Of a stretch of DNA of 36,320 nucleotides, positions 15,704-23,651 are shown in pieces. Made by a program: the position numbers and the translations under genes. The stretch lies in the NCBI GenBank assembly GCA_050299175.1, contig JBNKVM010000042.1:1-36320 (forward strand). The letters are read 5' to 3'. Source of the stretch: JAPHTQ01 sp050299175. GTDB lineage: Bacteria; Pseudomonadota; Gammaproteobacteria; Thiohalomonadales; Thiohalomonadaceae. How positions within the stretch are numbered: the first letter of the stretch is position 1; every line of letters starts with the position of its first letter. Under the pieces are notes generated by a model, which worked only from the letters and a program-made list of their open reading frames with translations, searched no databases and had not been told where the DNA came from.

Positions 15704-17030
15704 CCTCAACATGGTCAACGCCTATATCCCCGGACGGGCCAACGTGGACCCTGCCACCGCGGCCATGATTGAGCGGCGCGACGCCTTGCTCGGCCCGGCC
15801 TATCGACTGATGTACGAACATCCGCTGCACATCGTGCGCGGTGAAGGCGTATGGCTGATTGATCCGGAAGGCCGCCGCTACCTCGACATCTACAACAACG
15901 TGGCGTCGCTCGGACACTGTCACCCGGCGGTGACCGAGGCGATATGCCGGCAGGTGAAGATTCTCGCGACCAACACCCGCTATCTGCACGATACGATTCT
16001 TGAGCTGGCCGAACGCCTGCTCGCGACCGTGCCCGAGACTGACCTGGCGCATCTCATGTTGACCTGCACGGGCAGCGAGGCAAACGACGTCGCCTATCGC
16101 ATTGCCCAGGTTCGCACCGGCGGCACGGGCGTGATCGTCACCGAAACCGCCTATCACGGCTTTACCGACGCCGTGTCGAAATTCTCGCCATCGCTCGGTG
16201 CGACGGTCGATCTCGGCGCCCACGTTCGCCTGGTGCCGGCACCGCGTCTCTACCATGCCGAGGGCGCCGACCTCGCCGAGCGCTTCACCCGCGATGTCCA
16301 GGCGGCGATCGCCGATCTGCAGCGTCACGGCATTAAGCCGGCGATGCTCCTTGTCGACTCCGTGTTCACCAGTGACGGCATTCTCCCTGAGCCCGCGGGC
16401 TTTTTGAAGGGTGCGGTCGACGCCATCAAGCGGGCTGGCGGCCTTTTCATCGCCGATGAGGTCCAGCCCGGCTTCGGGCGAACCGGCGAGCATATGTGGG
16501 GCTTCCAGCGCCACGGCATCACTCCGGATATCGTCACCATGGGCAAGCCGATGGGCAATGGACAACCGGTCGCGGGACTGATGGCCACCGCCGACGCGCT
16601 GGCGGAATTCGGCAAGAACTCGAGATACTTCAACACCTTTGCCGGCAATACCGTATCCTGCGCCGCGGCGCTGGCAGTGCTGGATACCATCGAAGAGGAA
16701 GGCCTGGTGCAGCATGCGGCCAGGGTCGGGAAGATCCTGCGTGATGGCATCACCGAGCTCGCCAATCGGCATGAGGCCATTGGTGACGTGCGCGGCGTGG
16801 GCATGTTCGTCGGCGTGGAACTGGTCTCCGACCGCGCAACGCGCGCCCCGGACCGCGAGCTCACCAGCCGGGTGGTCAATCGCATGCGCGAAAAGGGCGT
16901 CCTGCTCAGCGCCTGTGCGATGGGGCACAATGTGCTCAAGATTCGCCCGCCACTGGTGCTGTCTGCGGAACAAGCTGGCATGGTGATCGAAACGTTGGAT
17001 GAAGCGCTGACCGCAGCCCAATCGGCATAA
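15687..17030 (+). CDS. Class III PLP enzyme of the phospho-lyase (AGXT2L) type
   Basis: The 447-residue protein is in the class III aminotransferase family but carries features of ethanolamine-phosphate and 5-phosphohydroxylysine phospho-lyases. These include YLDIYNNVASLGHCHPAV, NTRYLHDTILELAERL, and the lysine block TMGKPMGNGQPVA with the PLP lysine at residue 287. Family members remove phosphate and ammonia from an O-phospho amino alcohol, leaving an aldehyde. ATG 15687, with AGAGGAAAA upstream, lies inside the end of the kinase gene, so the two proteins are made together. An aldehyde product would feed the aldehyde dehydrogenases at 20257 or 1402. An ordinary aminotransferase role cannot be excluded, but the NNVAxxGHCHP and GKPMGNG blocks plus the kinase make the lyase call better. 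Confidence 0.85.
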   Translation: MKSTTDLNMVNAYIPGRANVDPATAAMIERRDALLGPAYRLMYEHPLHIVRGEGVWLIDPEGRRYLDIYNNVASLGHCHPAVTEAICRQVKILATNTRYLHDTILELAERLLATVPETDLAHLMLTCTGSEANDVAYRIAQVRTGGTGVIVTETAYHGFTDAVSKFSPSLGATVDLGAHVRLVPAPRLYHAEGADLAERFTRDVQAAIADLQRHGIKPAMLLVDSVFTSDGILPEPAGFLKGAVDAIKRAGGLFIADEVQPGFGRTGEHMWGFQRHGITPDIVTMGKPMGNGQPVAGLMATADALAEFGKNSRYFNTFAGNTVSCAAALAVLDTIEEEGLVQHAARVGKILRDGITELANRHEAIGDVRGVGMFVGVELVSDRATRAPDRELTSRVVNRMREKGVLLSACAMGHNVLKIRPPLVLSAEQAGMVIETLDEALTAAQSA

Positions 17031-17068
17031 TCGGGGTAAGGCGACCGCACTGATGGTGGTATTAACTC

Positions 17069-17572
17069 ATGAGTTCTTCAGTATCGCTTGATCGGTACGA
17101 TATCAAGATTCTCGAGCACCTTCAGTGCGAAGGGCGCTGTTCGAACGTCGAACTGGCCGCGGCCATTGACCTAAGTCAGAGCCCCTGTCTCGCCCGTACG
17201 AAACGGCTTCATGAAATCGGCGTTATCCGGGGCTTCCGCGCGGATGTCGCGCTGGAGAAGCTGGGCAGCCACGTCATTGTTTTTACAGAAGTAACCATCA
17301 GCAACCATCGACCCCATGACTTTCGTAAATTCGAAGAAGGAATTGGCAAATACCGAGAAATCGTCGAATGCTATAACGTCAGTGGCGGTTACGATTATCT
17401 GCTGAAAATCGTGGCGCCTAGTGTTGCCTATTTCCAGGCGTTAATGGAGCGGCTGTTGGAAGACGATATCGGAATCGAGAATTATTCCAGCCGGATTGTA
17501 TTGCGCCAGCCACTCGACCAACGCGGATATCCGCTGAGTATAATCACAACCGGAAAGCCAAGTTGGGAGTGA
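17069..17572 (+). CDS. Lrp/AsnC family transcriptional regulator (copy 2)
   Basis: The 167-residue protein has an N-terminal HTH (LDRYDIKILEHLQCEGR, LSQSPCLARTKRLHE) and a C-terminal AsnC ligand domain with VSGGYDYLLKIV. It is a clear paralogue of the regulator at 608, with conserved segments along the full length. It begins 39 bases after the phospho-lyase gene and probably belongs to the same transcript, so it may regulate the HAD-kinase-lyase operon in response to its amino-acid-like substrate. Its stop is followed after 5 bases by a 13-bp hairpin that may end the transcript. The start codon choice is simple because no alternative in-frame ATG precedes the HTH. Confidence 0.92.
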   Translation: MSSSVSLDRYDIKILEHLQCEGRCSNVELAAAIDLSQSPCLARTKRLHEIGVIRGFRADVALEKLGSHVIVFTEVTISNHRPHDFRKFEEGIGKYREIVECYNVSGGYDYLLKIVAPSVAYFQALMERLLEDDIGIENYSSRIVLRQPLDQRGYPLSIITTGKPSWE

Positions 17573-17577
17573 TGAAG

Positions 17578-17614
17578 GTAACTTCTCAATAACCCGGGGT
17601 AATTGAGAAGTTAC
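17578..17614. terminator. 13-bp perfect inverted repeat after the Lrp gene
   Basis: GTAACTTCTCAAT (17578-17590) is repeated in reverse complement at 17602-17614 with an 11-base loop. It starts 5 bases after the Lrp stop. No T-run follows, so it may be a weak terminator or an mRNA-stabilising hairpin rather than a classical terminator. Confidence 0.5.
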
Positions 17615-17621
17615 TGATGAA

Positions 17622-17660
17622 GTGACGCACTGGCGCAGGAAATTTGACGCCGTGCGTCAC
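17622..17660. repeat. Second inverted repeat beside the antitoxin remnant
   Basis: GTGACGCAC plus GGCG (17622-17635) pairs with CGCC plus GTGCGTCAC (17648-17660), with one unpaired T and a 12-base loop. It sits at the point where the minus-strand HigA-like remnant loses its family sequence. Confidence 0.7.
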
Positions 17661-17661
17661 T

Positions 17662-17790
17662 ATGGAGTCCGTGCCGAAATTTCCAGATCATCTTCAAAGT
17701 CAGCGAGCGCTTGTGATTGAGGGCTTCGTAAACGGGATTGCTTTTGCCGATCATGGGCTCCAGATCTTTTACAGTTAGTCGTTTAACAAT
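17662..17790 (-). pseudogene. HigA-type antitoxin fragment (XRE HTH)
   Basis: On the minus strand the frame from 17790 reads LTVKDLEPMIGKSNPVYEAL and then NHKRSLTLKMIWKFRHGL. This is the conserved core of HigA-family antitoxins (typically LTxKDLEPxIGxxxxVxEVLNxKRxLTLxMIxxLHxGL followed by IPAE). The IPAE tail is absent: family similarity ends next to the inverted repeat at 17622-17660. Upstream of the fragment on the minus strand a TAG stop (about 17802-17800) interrupts any longer frame, so the N-terminal half is also lost. No HigB toxin is seen nearby. It is a dead remnant of a type II toxin-antitoxin locus. Confidence 0.8.
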
Positions 17791-17914
17791 CTACGAAGTC
17801 GATAAAATTTTAGCCTCAAATTCACCACAATTATCTGCCATTCTTACAAACCTTTTTAGTATTTCTTATTGTTCATCCTAAGAAATCAGCAATCAATGCC
17901 GCGATGGGCGCCAT

Positions 17915-17954
17915 ATAATTCTAACGTCCAGCAAATAATTCTAACGCCCAGCAA
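17915..17954. repeat. Two tandem 20-bp units upstream of the GNAT gene
   Basis: ATAATTCTAACGTCCAGCAA at 17915-17934 is repeated at 17935-17954 with one change (T to C). The pair lies about 80 bases before the acetyltransferase start and could be a double operator or a short duplication. Confidence 0.8.
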
Positions 17955-18032
17955 ATTTCGTTGTGGTGCCGCCGCAATACGGCCACTAGCCCACGTTCAA
18001 CGAACTTACAGGCCAGCCAACAGGAGGTTACG

Positions 18033-18896
18033 ATGGAGACTCAAGTAATGATTGACGACTCGCCGGCGCCGGTGCTAAGCAAGCTCACTGCAACCCATTT
18101 GCCCCAGGCAATGGCTCTATCATCCGAGATGGGCTGGCCATACCGGGCGGAAGATTGGGCATTCGCCCACGCACTTGGCGATGGGCTCGCCCTTGAGCTG
18201 GGAGATCGTCTAATCGGTACGGCAATGCGATGGAATTATGGCAATGCCTTCACCAGCATCGGGATGATCATTGTCGGCAAAGAGTTCCAGGGCCACGGTT
18301 ACGGTGCACGTCTCGTCGACGCACTTTTGGCCGGAGTAGAATCAACAACGGTGTTCTTGAATGCCACACGAGAGGCATTCGATCTCTATCAACGCCGTGG
18401 CTTCATCAGCACTGGCGTGCTAAATCAGCACCAGGGTGTCCCGGTATTGAACGGCGCCAGCTCACAACAGTCGAGGGTAAGAAAAGCCGAAGCATCCGAC
18501 CTTTCCCTGATCATGGATCTGGACGAGGGTTGTCTTGGCATGCCAAGAACCGGGTTGCTCAAAAGCCTGGCAGAGATAGGGCAGTTGACCCTCATTTCCG
18601 CAGGCGGCGTAGCCAGCGGCTATGCAGTGTGCCGAGCGTTTGGACGGGGGCACGTTATCGGTCCTGTGGTTGCGCAAAATCTCGAAGACGCCCGCACCCT
18701 CATCGAAGCCGCCATCTCCCAACTGTCGGGCGGTATTGTTCGTGTGGATACCTCTGCCGATTCAGGTCTAAGCCCGTGGCTGGAGGAGAGGGGGCTGAAA
18801 TGTGTCGATACGGTAACCCCGATGGTGCGCGGGACGCCGCCCCAAACTTCGCTGCAGACCCGAATCTTCGCGCTCTGCAGTCAGTCACTTGGCTAG
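18033..18896 (+). CDS. Tandem-GNAT N-acetyltransferase (copy 1)
   Basis: The 287-residue protein has an N-terminal GNAT domain (GMIIVGKEFQGHGYGARLVDAL is the acetyl-CoA loop, near residue 80-100) and a second degenerate GNAT-like domain from about residue 150. It ends FALCSQSLG. The same two-domain layout and ending (YAIASQSLG) occur in the protein at 33086, so they are paralogues. ATG 18033 was chosen because AGGAGG stands 8 bases upstream; the longer frame from 17961 has no such site. It precedes the FAD oxidase/aldehyde dehydrogenase/FAD oxidase cluster by 90 bases. It may acetylate an amine or amino acid in the pathway; the substrate is unknown. Confidence 0.85.
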   Translation: METQVMIDDSPAPVLSKLTATHLPQAMALSSEMGWPYRAEDWAFAHALGDGLALELGDRLIGTAMRWNYGNAFTSIGMIIVGKEFQGHGYGARLVDALLAGVESTTVFLNATREAFDLYQRRGFISTGVLNQHQGVPVLNGASSQQSRVRKAEASDLSLIMDLDEGCLGMPRTGLLKSLAEIGQLTLISAGGVASGYAVCRAFGRGHVIGPVVAQNLEDARTLIEAAISQLSGGIVRVDTSADSGLSPWLEERGLKCVDTVTPMVRGTPPQTSLQTRIFALCSQSLG

Positions 18897-18985
18897 GAAA
18901 TTCTTAAAATGCGTTCCGAGGCCAAGGTCCGGACTGATCCCCCATCAGAAAAAATGGTCGCTGTAAGCGGCGATAGGAGCAACCG

Positions 18986-20260
18986 ATGAAACTCTCTTCT
19001 TACTGGCTGGACACAGCCCCGACATTTGGCGGCGCCTCGCAGGAACCTGTAGAAGGTAAGGCGGACGTGGTCGTTGTGGGAGCTGGACTAACCGGCGTTT
19101 CTGCGGCGTTGGCGCTGGCCAAGAAAGGCGCGCGTGTCGTGGTGTGCGAGGCGGAGACCGTAGGACACGCTGCCTCAGGCCGCAACGGCGGCATGTGCAA
19201 CAACGGATTTGCCCAGGATTACGCTGCCATCGCAGCGAAATTCGGTACCGAAAAAGCCAACTACCTGTACCACAGCTTTGACAAGGGCGTTGACACGATT
19301 GAACGGCTGGTGCGCGAAGAGGGAATCGACTGTAGTTTCAAGCGTGTCGGCAAACTCAAACTCGCCGCCAAGCCCGAGCATTATGAAAAGCTCGTCCGCA
19401 CCCAGGCGCTACTCGTCAAACAAGCCGATCCGGATACGGAAATCGTCACCCGCGAGCAATTGCGCGACGAACTGGGCTCGCAACGCTATTACGGCGGCAT
19501 GCTCTTCAAGAAAAGTGCGGGCATGCATGTTGGCCGCTTCGTCACCGGACTCGCCGAGGCCGCGGCCCGCCGTGGCGTTCAAATTCATGAGCGCACCCCC
19601 GTCACCGGTTTTCGGCAGGTCCAGGGCGGTCATGAGGTCACGACCCCCCGGGGCCGTATCGTTGCCTCTCAGGTACTGCTGGCCAGTGGCATCTCACAGG
19701 TGGGCCCCCTTGGCTGGATTCGGCGGCGCGTAGTGCCGGTTGGGGCTTTTATCATTGTGACCGAGCCCCTGCCCACCGATTTGCTGGATCAACTGATACC
19801 CCGTCGGCGCATGTACACCGACACCAAGAACCTGGTGAACTACTTCCGGACGACTCCCGATAACCGGTTTTTGTTCGGTGGCCGGGCCCGTTTTGCGGTT
19901 TCCAATCCCAAATCCGACACCAAGAGTGGTGACATTCTGCATCGTTCGATGTGCGAGGTATTCCCCCAACTTGCCAAAGTGTGCGCCGATTATTGCTGGG
20001 GCGGCATGGTGGATATGACCCAGGATCGCCTGCCCCGCGCCGGCGAACGCAAAGGCATTTACTACTCCATGGGTTACAGCGGTCACGGCACGCAAATGTC
20101 CACTTATATGGGTACCGTTATGGCCGAAGTGATGGAAGGTCGCACCGATCTCAACCCCTGGAAGGAATTCAGTTGGCCTGCCATCCCCGGTCACTTTGGC
20201 CCTCCCTGGTTCCTGCCTTTCGTGGGTGCCTTTTACCGACTAAAGGATCAACTGCAGTGA
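18986..20260 (+). CDS. FAD-dependent amine/amino-acid oxidoreductase, PuuB-like
   Basis: The 424-residue protein is a DAO-family flavoenzyme. After the leader MKLSSYWLDTAP comes the FAD-binding DVVVVGAGLTGVSAALALAK (residues about 27-46), then VCEAETVGHAASGRNGGMCN. The C-terminal FAD-contact block YSMGYSGHGTQMSTYMG is near residue 365. The pattern resembles gamma-glutamylputrescine oxidase and related amine oxidases, which produce an aldehyde or oxo-acid, ammonia and reduced FAD. The stop overlaps the GTG start of an aldehyde dehydrogenase, which fits aldehyde formation here and oxidation there. A truncated sister copy of this gene lies at 6576, directly after the first HAD gene. Confidence 0.88.
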   Translation: MKLSSYWLDTAPTFGGASQEPVEGKADVVVVGAGLTGVSAALALAKKGARVVVCEAETVGHAASGRNGGMCNNGFAQDYAAIAAKFGTEKANYLYHSFDKGVDTIERLVREEGIDCSFKRVGKLKLAAKPEHYEKLVRTQALLVKQADPDTEIVTREQLRDELGSQRYYGGMLFKKSAGMHVGRFVTGLAEAAARRGVQIHERTPVTGFRQVQGGHEVTTPRGRIVASQVLLASGISQVGPLGWIRRRVVPVGAFIIVTEPLPTDLLDQLIPRRRMYTDTKNLVNYFRTTPDNRFLFGGRARFAVSNPKSDTKSGDILHRSMCEVFPQLAKVCADYCWGGMVDMTQDRLPRAGERKGIYYSMGYSGHGTQMSTYMGTVMAEVMEGRTDLNPWKEFSWPAIPGHFGPPWFLPFVGAFYRLKDQLQ

Positions 20261-21732
20261 CTTCTCCCATCAAATACCTTGCCGACTCCGGTCGGCTCGA
20301 ACAGTGCTTTATCAATGGCGAGTGGACGGCAGCCGATATCGCGGGACGCTCCACTGTCATCGATCCATCCACCGAGGAGGCGATTGCCGAAATCGCCCTG
20401 AGCAGTGCCGCCGATGTCAATCGGGCTGTGGCTGCGGCCAAAGCCGCCTTCCCCGCTTGGTCGGCGACAACAGTCGCTGACCGGGTTGAGTTGCTGGGGC
20501 GAATCCACGATTTGATTCTCGAACGGGTTGAAATGTTTGCCCAGGCTTTGTCCCTGGAGATGGGGGCGGCCATCAGCTACGCCCGCACTGCCCATGTGCC
20601 ACTGGCGGCCGAGCACATCCGCGCGGCGCGTGAAAACCTGACGACTTATCCTTTTCTGAGTCACCGGAGCACCACCGCCATCCTGCGCGAGCCAGTTGGC
20701 GTGTGCGGGCTGATTACGCCCTGGAACTGGCCGCTGTATCAAATTACCGCCAAGGTTGGCCCTGCACTGGCGGCAGGCTGCACAGTCGTGCTGAAGCCGA
20801 GTGAACTGTCGCCGCTCAGCGCCCTGATTTTCGCCGAACTGATCCACGATGCCGGCGTACCGGCCGGGGTTTTCAATCTCGTTAACGGCGATGGCGCCGG
20901 GGTCGGAACCGCCCTTTCCACCCATCCCGATGTGGATATGATCTCTATCACCGGGTCCACCAGGGCAGGGATCCTCGTAGCCCAGGCAGCCGCTCCCACA
21001 GTCAAGCGGGTGGCCCAGGAATTGGGCGGTAAATCCCCCAACGTCATATTGCCGGACGCCGACCTGACCAAGGCGGTACCGCCGGGGGTGGCCGCCTGTT
21101 TTCGTAATGTCGGTCAGTCCTGCAGCGCGCCGACACGTATGATTGTTCCCCGCGATCGACTCCAGGAAGTGGAGGCACTGGCCCGTGACACCGCGGCCGA
21201 GTTCGTCGTTGGCGATCCACGCTCGGAGCAAACCACCCATGGTCCGGTTGCCAACCGGGCCCAATTTGACAGGGTACAGAAATTAATCCGTATCGGCATG
21301 GATGAAGGTGCCAAGCTGGTCTGTGGCGGGCCGGGAAGGCCGGACGGCCTGGATCGCGGCTTTTATGCACGCCCGACGATCTTTTCCGAAGTAGGCACCA
21401 ACATGACGATTGCCCAGGAGGAAATCTTCGGGCCGGTATTGTCAATCCTCCCTTATGACACAGTCGAAGAGGCGATTGAGATCGCCAACGACTCGATATA
21501 CGGGCTCGGCGCCCAGGTCCAGAGCGCAAGCATCCAGAGCGCTCGGGCTGTGGCGGCAAAATTGCGGTGTGGCCAGGTGCATCTCAATTACCCGGCCTGG
21601 GATCGCAATGCGCCGTTCGGTGGCTACAAATGTTCCGGTAATGGTCGGGAATATGGCATCGAAGGTATCGAAGAGTATCTACTAACCAAAGCTGTCGTCG
21701 GTTATGGACCAGGCGATGATGAATTCCATTAA
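20257..21732 (+). CDS. NAD-dependent aldehyde dehydrogenase
   Basis: The 491-residue protein is a class I aldehyde dehydrogenase. It has FINGEWTAADIAGRSTVIDP at the N-terminus, PWNWPLYQITAKVGPALAAG, ISITGSTRAG, the catalytic glutamate block QELGGKSPNVILPDADL, and catalytic Cys289 in FRNVGQSCSAPTRM. The start is a GTG at 20257 that overlaps the FAD oxidase stop (GTGA) and has AAAGGA upstream; longer frames run inside the FAD gene and are not credible. It differs clearly from the GabD-type enzyme at 1402 around the active site, so it probably handles another aldehyde. It is likely to oxidise the aldehyde made by the coupled FAD oxidase or by the phospho-lyase at 15687. Confidence 0.9.
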   Translation: MTSPIKYLADSGRLEQCFINGEWTAADIAGRSTVIDPSTEEAIAEIALSSAADVNRAVAAAKAAFPAWSATTVADRVELLGRIHDLILERVEMFAQALSLEMGAAISYARTAHVPLAAEHIRAARENLTTYPFLSHRSTTAILREPVGVCGLITPWNWPLYQITAKVGPALAAGCTVVLKPSELSPLSALIFAELIHDAGVPAGVFNLVNGDGAGVGTALSTHPDVDMISITGSTRAGILVAQAAAPTVKRVAQELGGKSPNVILPDADLTKAVPPGVAACFRNVGQSCSAPTRMIVPRDRLQEVEALARDTAAEFVVGDPRSEQTTHGPVANRAQFDRVQKLIRIGMDEGAKLVCGGPGRPDGLDRGFYARPTIFSEVGTNMTIAQEEIFGPVLSILPYDTVEEAIEIANDSIYGLGAQVQSASIQSARAVAAKLRCGQVHLNYPAWDRNAPFGGYKCSGNGREYGIEGIEEYLLTKAVVGYGPGDDEFH

Positions 21733-21744
21733 GGAGCCCTCGAT

Positions 21745-23067
21745 ATGCCACTAACGATAAAAGTCATCCCCAGTGATGACAAACTTCCTGCTTCCGCTGA
21801 CGTCGTTATCATTGGCGGGGGCATTGTCGGTGTAACGGCGGCCTATTTTCTGGCCAAGCGCGGGCTTTCTGTCGCGCTGACTGAAAAGGGCTGTGTCAAC
21901 GGCGAGCAGTCGAGCCGTAACTGGGGTTGGTGCCGGCAGCAGAACCGCGATGCCCGCGAGCTGCCGATGTCGGGTCTTGCCTTGCGTTTGTGGGATCAGC
22001 TCACGGCAGAAATCGGCAATGACATCGGATTTCGTCGCTGCGGCCTGCTCTATGCCACTGACAACCCGGCACAGCTTGAGGAATGGGAAAAGTGGCGGGA
22101 GGTCGCGCGCCAGTTCGACGTCAACACCAGGATGCTCACGGCTGGCGAAGCAACGTCGTTGATTCCGGCCAATGGCCGCAAGTGGCTGGGCGGTGTCCAT
22201 TCCCAGGATGACGGCAAGGGAGAACCCTGGCTGGCGGCATCGGCCATTGCGGAAGGTGCGAGAGCGCTGGGCGCCACCATCCATCAAAATTGTGCGGCCC
22301 GTGGCCTGGATGTGACCAATGGTGCAGTGACCGGCGTCATTACCGAAAAAGGCGTTATTCGAACAAGCACGGTGCTGTGTGCTGCCGGGGCATGGGCTTC
22401 GGCGTTCTGTCGGCAACACGGCATTACTTTCCCGCTGTCGACCGTACGCCAGACCTCGCTTCGCACCGCGCCGGCTCCCAATATTGGCGAGGCGATCTAC
22501 ACGCCCGATTGCGCGCTTACCCGTCGCCTCGACGGCAGCTACACCGTGGCGATCAGCGGCAAGGGCACCGTGGAGATCACCCCACAGGGCCTTCGCTTTG
22601 CTCGGGAGTTCATGCCAATGTTTATCAAGCGTTGGAAAAACGTGGACATTCGTGTCGGCAAATCCTTTTTCCAGGGACCGGAGTCCATGAGAAAATGGCA
22701 AACAATCGGCGAGACGCCACTGGAGCGTATGCGAATTCTCGATCCCGAGCCTAACATGAAAACAGTTTCTTCCATGATGGAGCGGATCAGGTCTCGTTTT
22801 CCCGCTCTGGCGAACATCGAGCTCACTGAATCCTGGGGCGGTTATATTGATTGTACACCCGATGCGGTTCCGGTTATTTCCCCGGTGGACGACATAAGCG
22901 GCTTTTTACTCGCTGCCGGGTGCTCGGGCCATGGCTTTGGACTCGGTCCGGCTATTGGCCACCTGGCCGCCGACCTGGTTGCCAACGATACACCCTGTGT
23001 CGATCCCACACCATTCCACTTGTCACGCTTGCTGGATGGTTCCAAATTCGATATCGGTGCAATCTGA
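21745..23067 (+). CDS. FAD-dependent oxidoreductase, DadA/glycine oxidase-like
   Basis: The 440-residue protein is a second DAO-family flavoenzyme. It has the dinucleotide fold DVVIIGGGIVGVTAAYFLAK (residues about 18-37), then EQSSRNWGWCRQQNRDAREL, and the C-terminal block CSGHGFGLGPAIGHLAADL. These are typical of D-amino-acid dehydrogenase/sarcosine-oxidase-like proteins that oxidise secondary or primary amines to imines. It follows the aldehyde dehydrogenase after 12 bases, so the trio FAD oxidase, ALDH, FAD oxidase is probably one operon. A D-amino acid substrate would match the D-specific DSD1-fold enzyme upstream and give RidA a second imine to clear. The substrate is not determined. Confidence 0.86.
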   Translation: MPLTIKVIPSDDKLPASADVVIIGGGIVGVTAAYFLAKRGLSVALTEKGCVNGEQSSRNWGWCRQQNRDARELPMSGLALRLWDQLTAEIGNDIGFRRCGLLYATDNPAQLEEWEKWREVARQFDVNTRMLTAGEATSLIPANGRKWLGGVHSQDDGKGEPWLAASAIAEGARALGATIHQNCAARGLDVTNGAVTGVITEKGVIRTSTVLCAAGAWASAFCRQHGITFPLSTVRQTSLRTAPAPNIGEAIYTPDCALTRRLDGSYTVAISGKGTVEITPQGLRFAREFMPMFIKRWKNVDIRVGKSFFQGPESMRKWQTIGETPLERMRILDPEPNMKTVSSMMERIRSRFPALANIELTESWGGYIDCTPDAVPVISPVDDISGFLLAAGCSGHGFGLGPAIGHLAADLVANDTPCVDPTPFHLSRLLDGSKFDIGAI

Positions 23068-23187
23068 TCTCCTGGTAAGCATGTGGCTATCACCCGTGCT
23101 TGAGTGAAAATATCTTCCGGGTATGCGGGGAAACAATAGCTTTTTTAAGTTTTAGCGGTCTCAACGTCGGCCCATTGCCTGGAGCAC

Positions 23188-23214
23188 AAAAAAAAAGCGG
23201 GATAGAAATCCCGC
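23188..23214 (-). terminator. Rho-independent terminator for the cupin gene
   Basis: On the minus strand GCGGGAT-TTCT-ATCCCGC is followed by a run of nine T. It lies about 80 bases beyond the cupin stop. The hairpin may also serve the plus-strand operon that ends at 23067. Confidence 0.85.
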
Positions 23215-23294
23215 ATTTATGTTCAGGGCGAACGGGTTGCCGCGGGCGCATGGAAGCGCAGGAGCGGCGATGTGGAGAAATAAAGGTCTTTCGG

Positions 23295-23651
23295 CTAACC
23301 TTCGACAACTACATAGAGCTTTTTGACCGTTTCAATTGTACGCCAAAGGCCTATGTAGCCAGGTTTCATGATAAAACAGTCACCCGCCATGTAGATCACC
23401 GGTTCGCCACCTTCCGGCGTCAGTTCAATGACGCCTTCGATAATATAACAGAACTCGAAAGTCTCGCCCTTTATTGACTTGTTGACCCCTGGCGTACCCT
23501 GCCACACTCCGGTTTTAATCTTGCCATCGCGAGCCAAATCCGCTGGCCAGGACTTTAGTAACGGGTTGCCCTCTACTAGCCGCTCCGGATCAACTCGGGA
23601 TTCACGGGGCGCTTCGTTGGGGTTCAGATCGATAGTTTTTAGCAGTGACAT
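23295..23651 (-). CDS. Small cupin-domain protein (DUF861/cupin_3 type)
   Basis: The 118-residue protein is a single cupin domain. Recognisable strands are IKTGVWQGTPGVNKSI, the motif-1 region ETFEFCYIIEGVIELTPEGG, and the motif-2 region AGDCFIMKPGYIGLWRTIE. This is the cupin_3 group that includes ureidoglycine aminohydrolase-like proteins; the usual metal-binding histidines are not obvious, so a catalytic role is uncertain. It is read opposite to the flanking genes and has its own terminator at 23188-23214. Such cupins often accompany FAD-oxidase/aldehyde-dehydrogenase clusters, but what they do there is not known to me. Confidence 0.85.
   Translation of the reverse strand: MSLLKTIDLNPNEAPRESRVDPERLVEGNPLLKSWPADLARDGKIKTGVWQGTPGVNKSIKGETFEFCYIIEGVIELTPEGGEPVIYMAGDCFIMKPGYIGLWRTIETVKKLYVVVEG

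Noticed and set aside
15579..17021. Long minus-strand open frame (about 480 codons) opposite the phospho-lyase gene
   Set aside because: It mirrors a GC-rich gene whose product has clear family motifs; the antisense translation has no recognisable domain.
17915..17954. Possible integron attC site
   Set aside because: The two 20-bp units are direct repeats and lack the paired inverse core sites of attC; no integrase is present.
20248..21264. Minus-strand frame of about 338 codons opposite the second aldehyde dehydrogenase
   Set aside because: Antisense shadow without family features.
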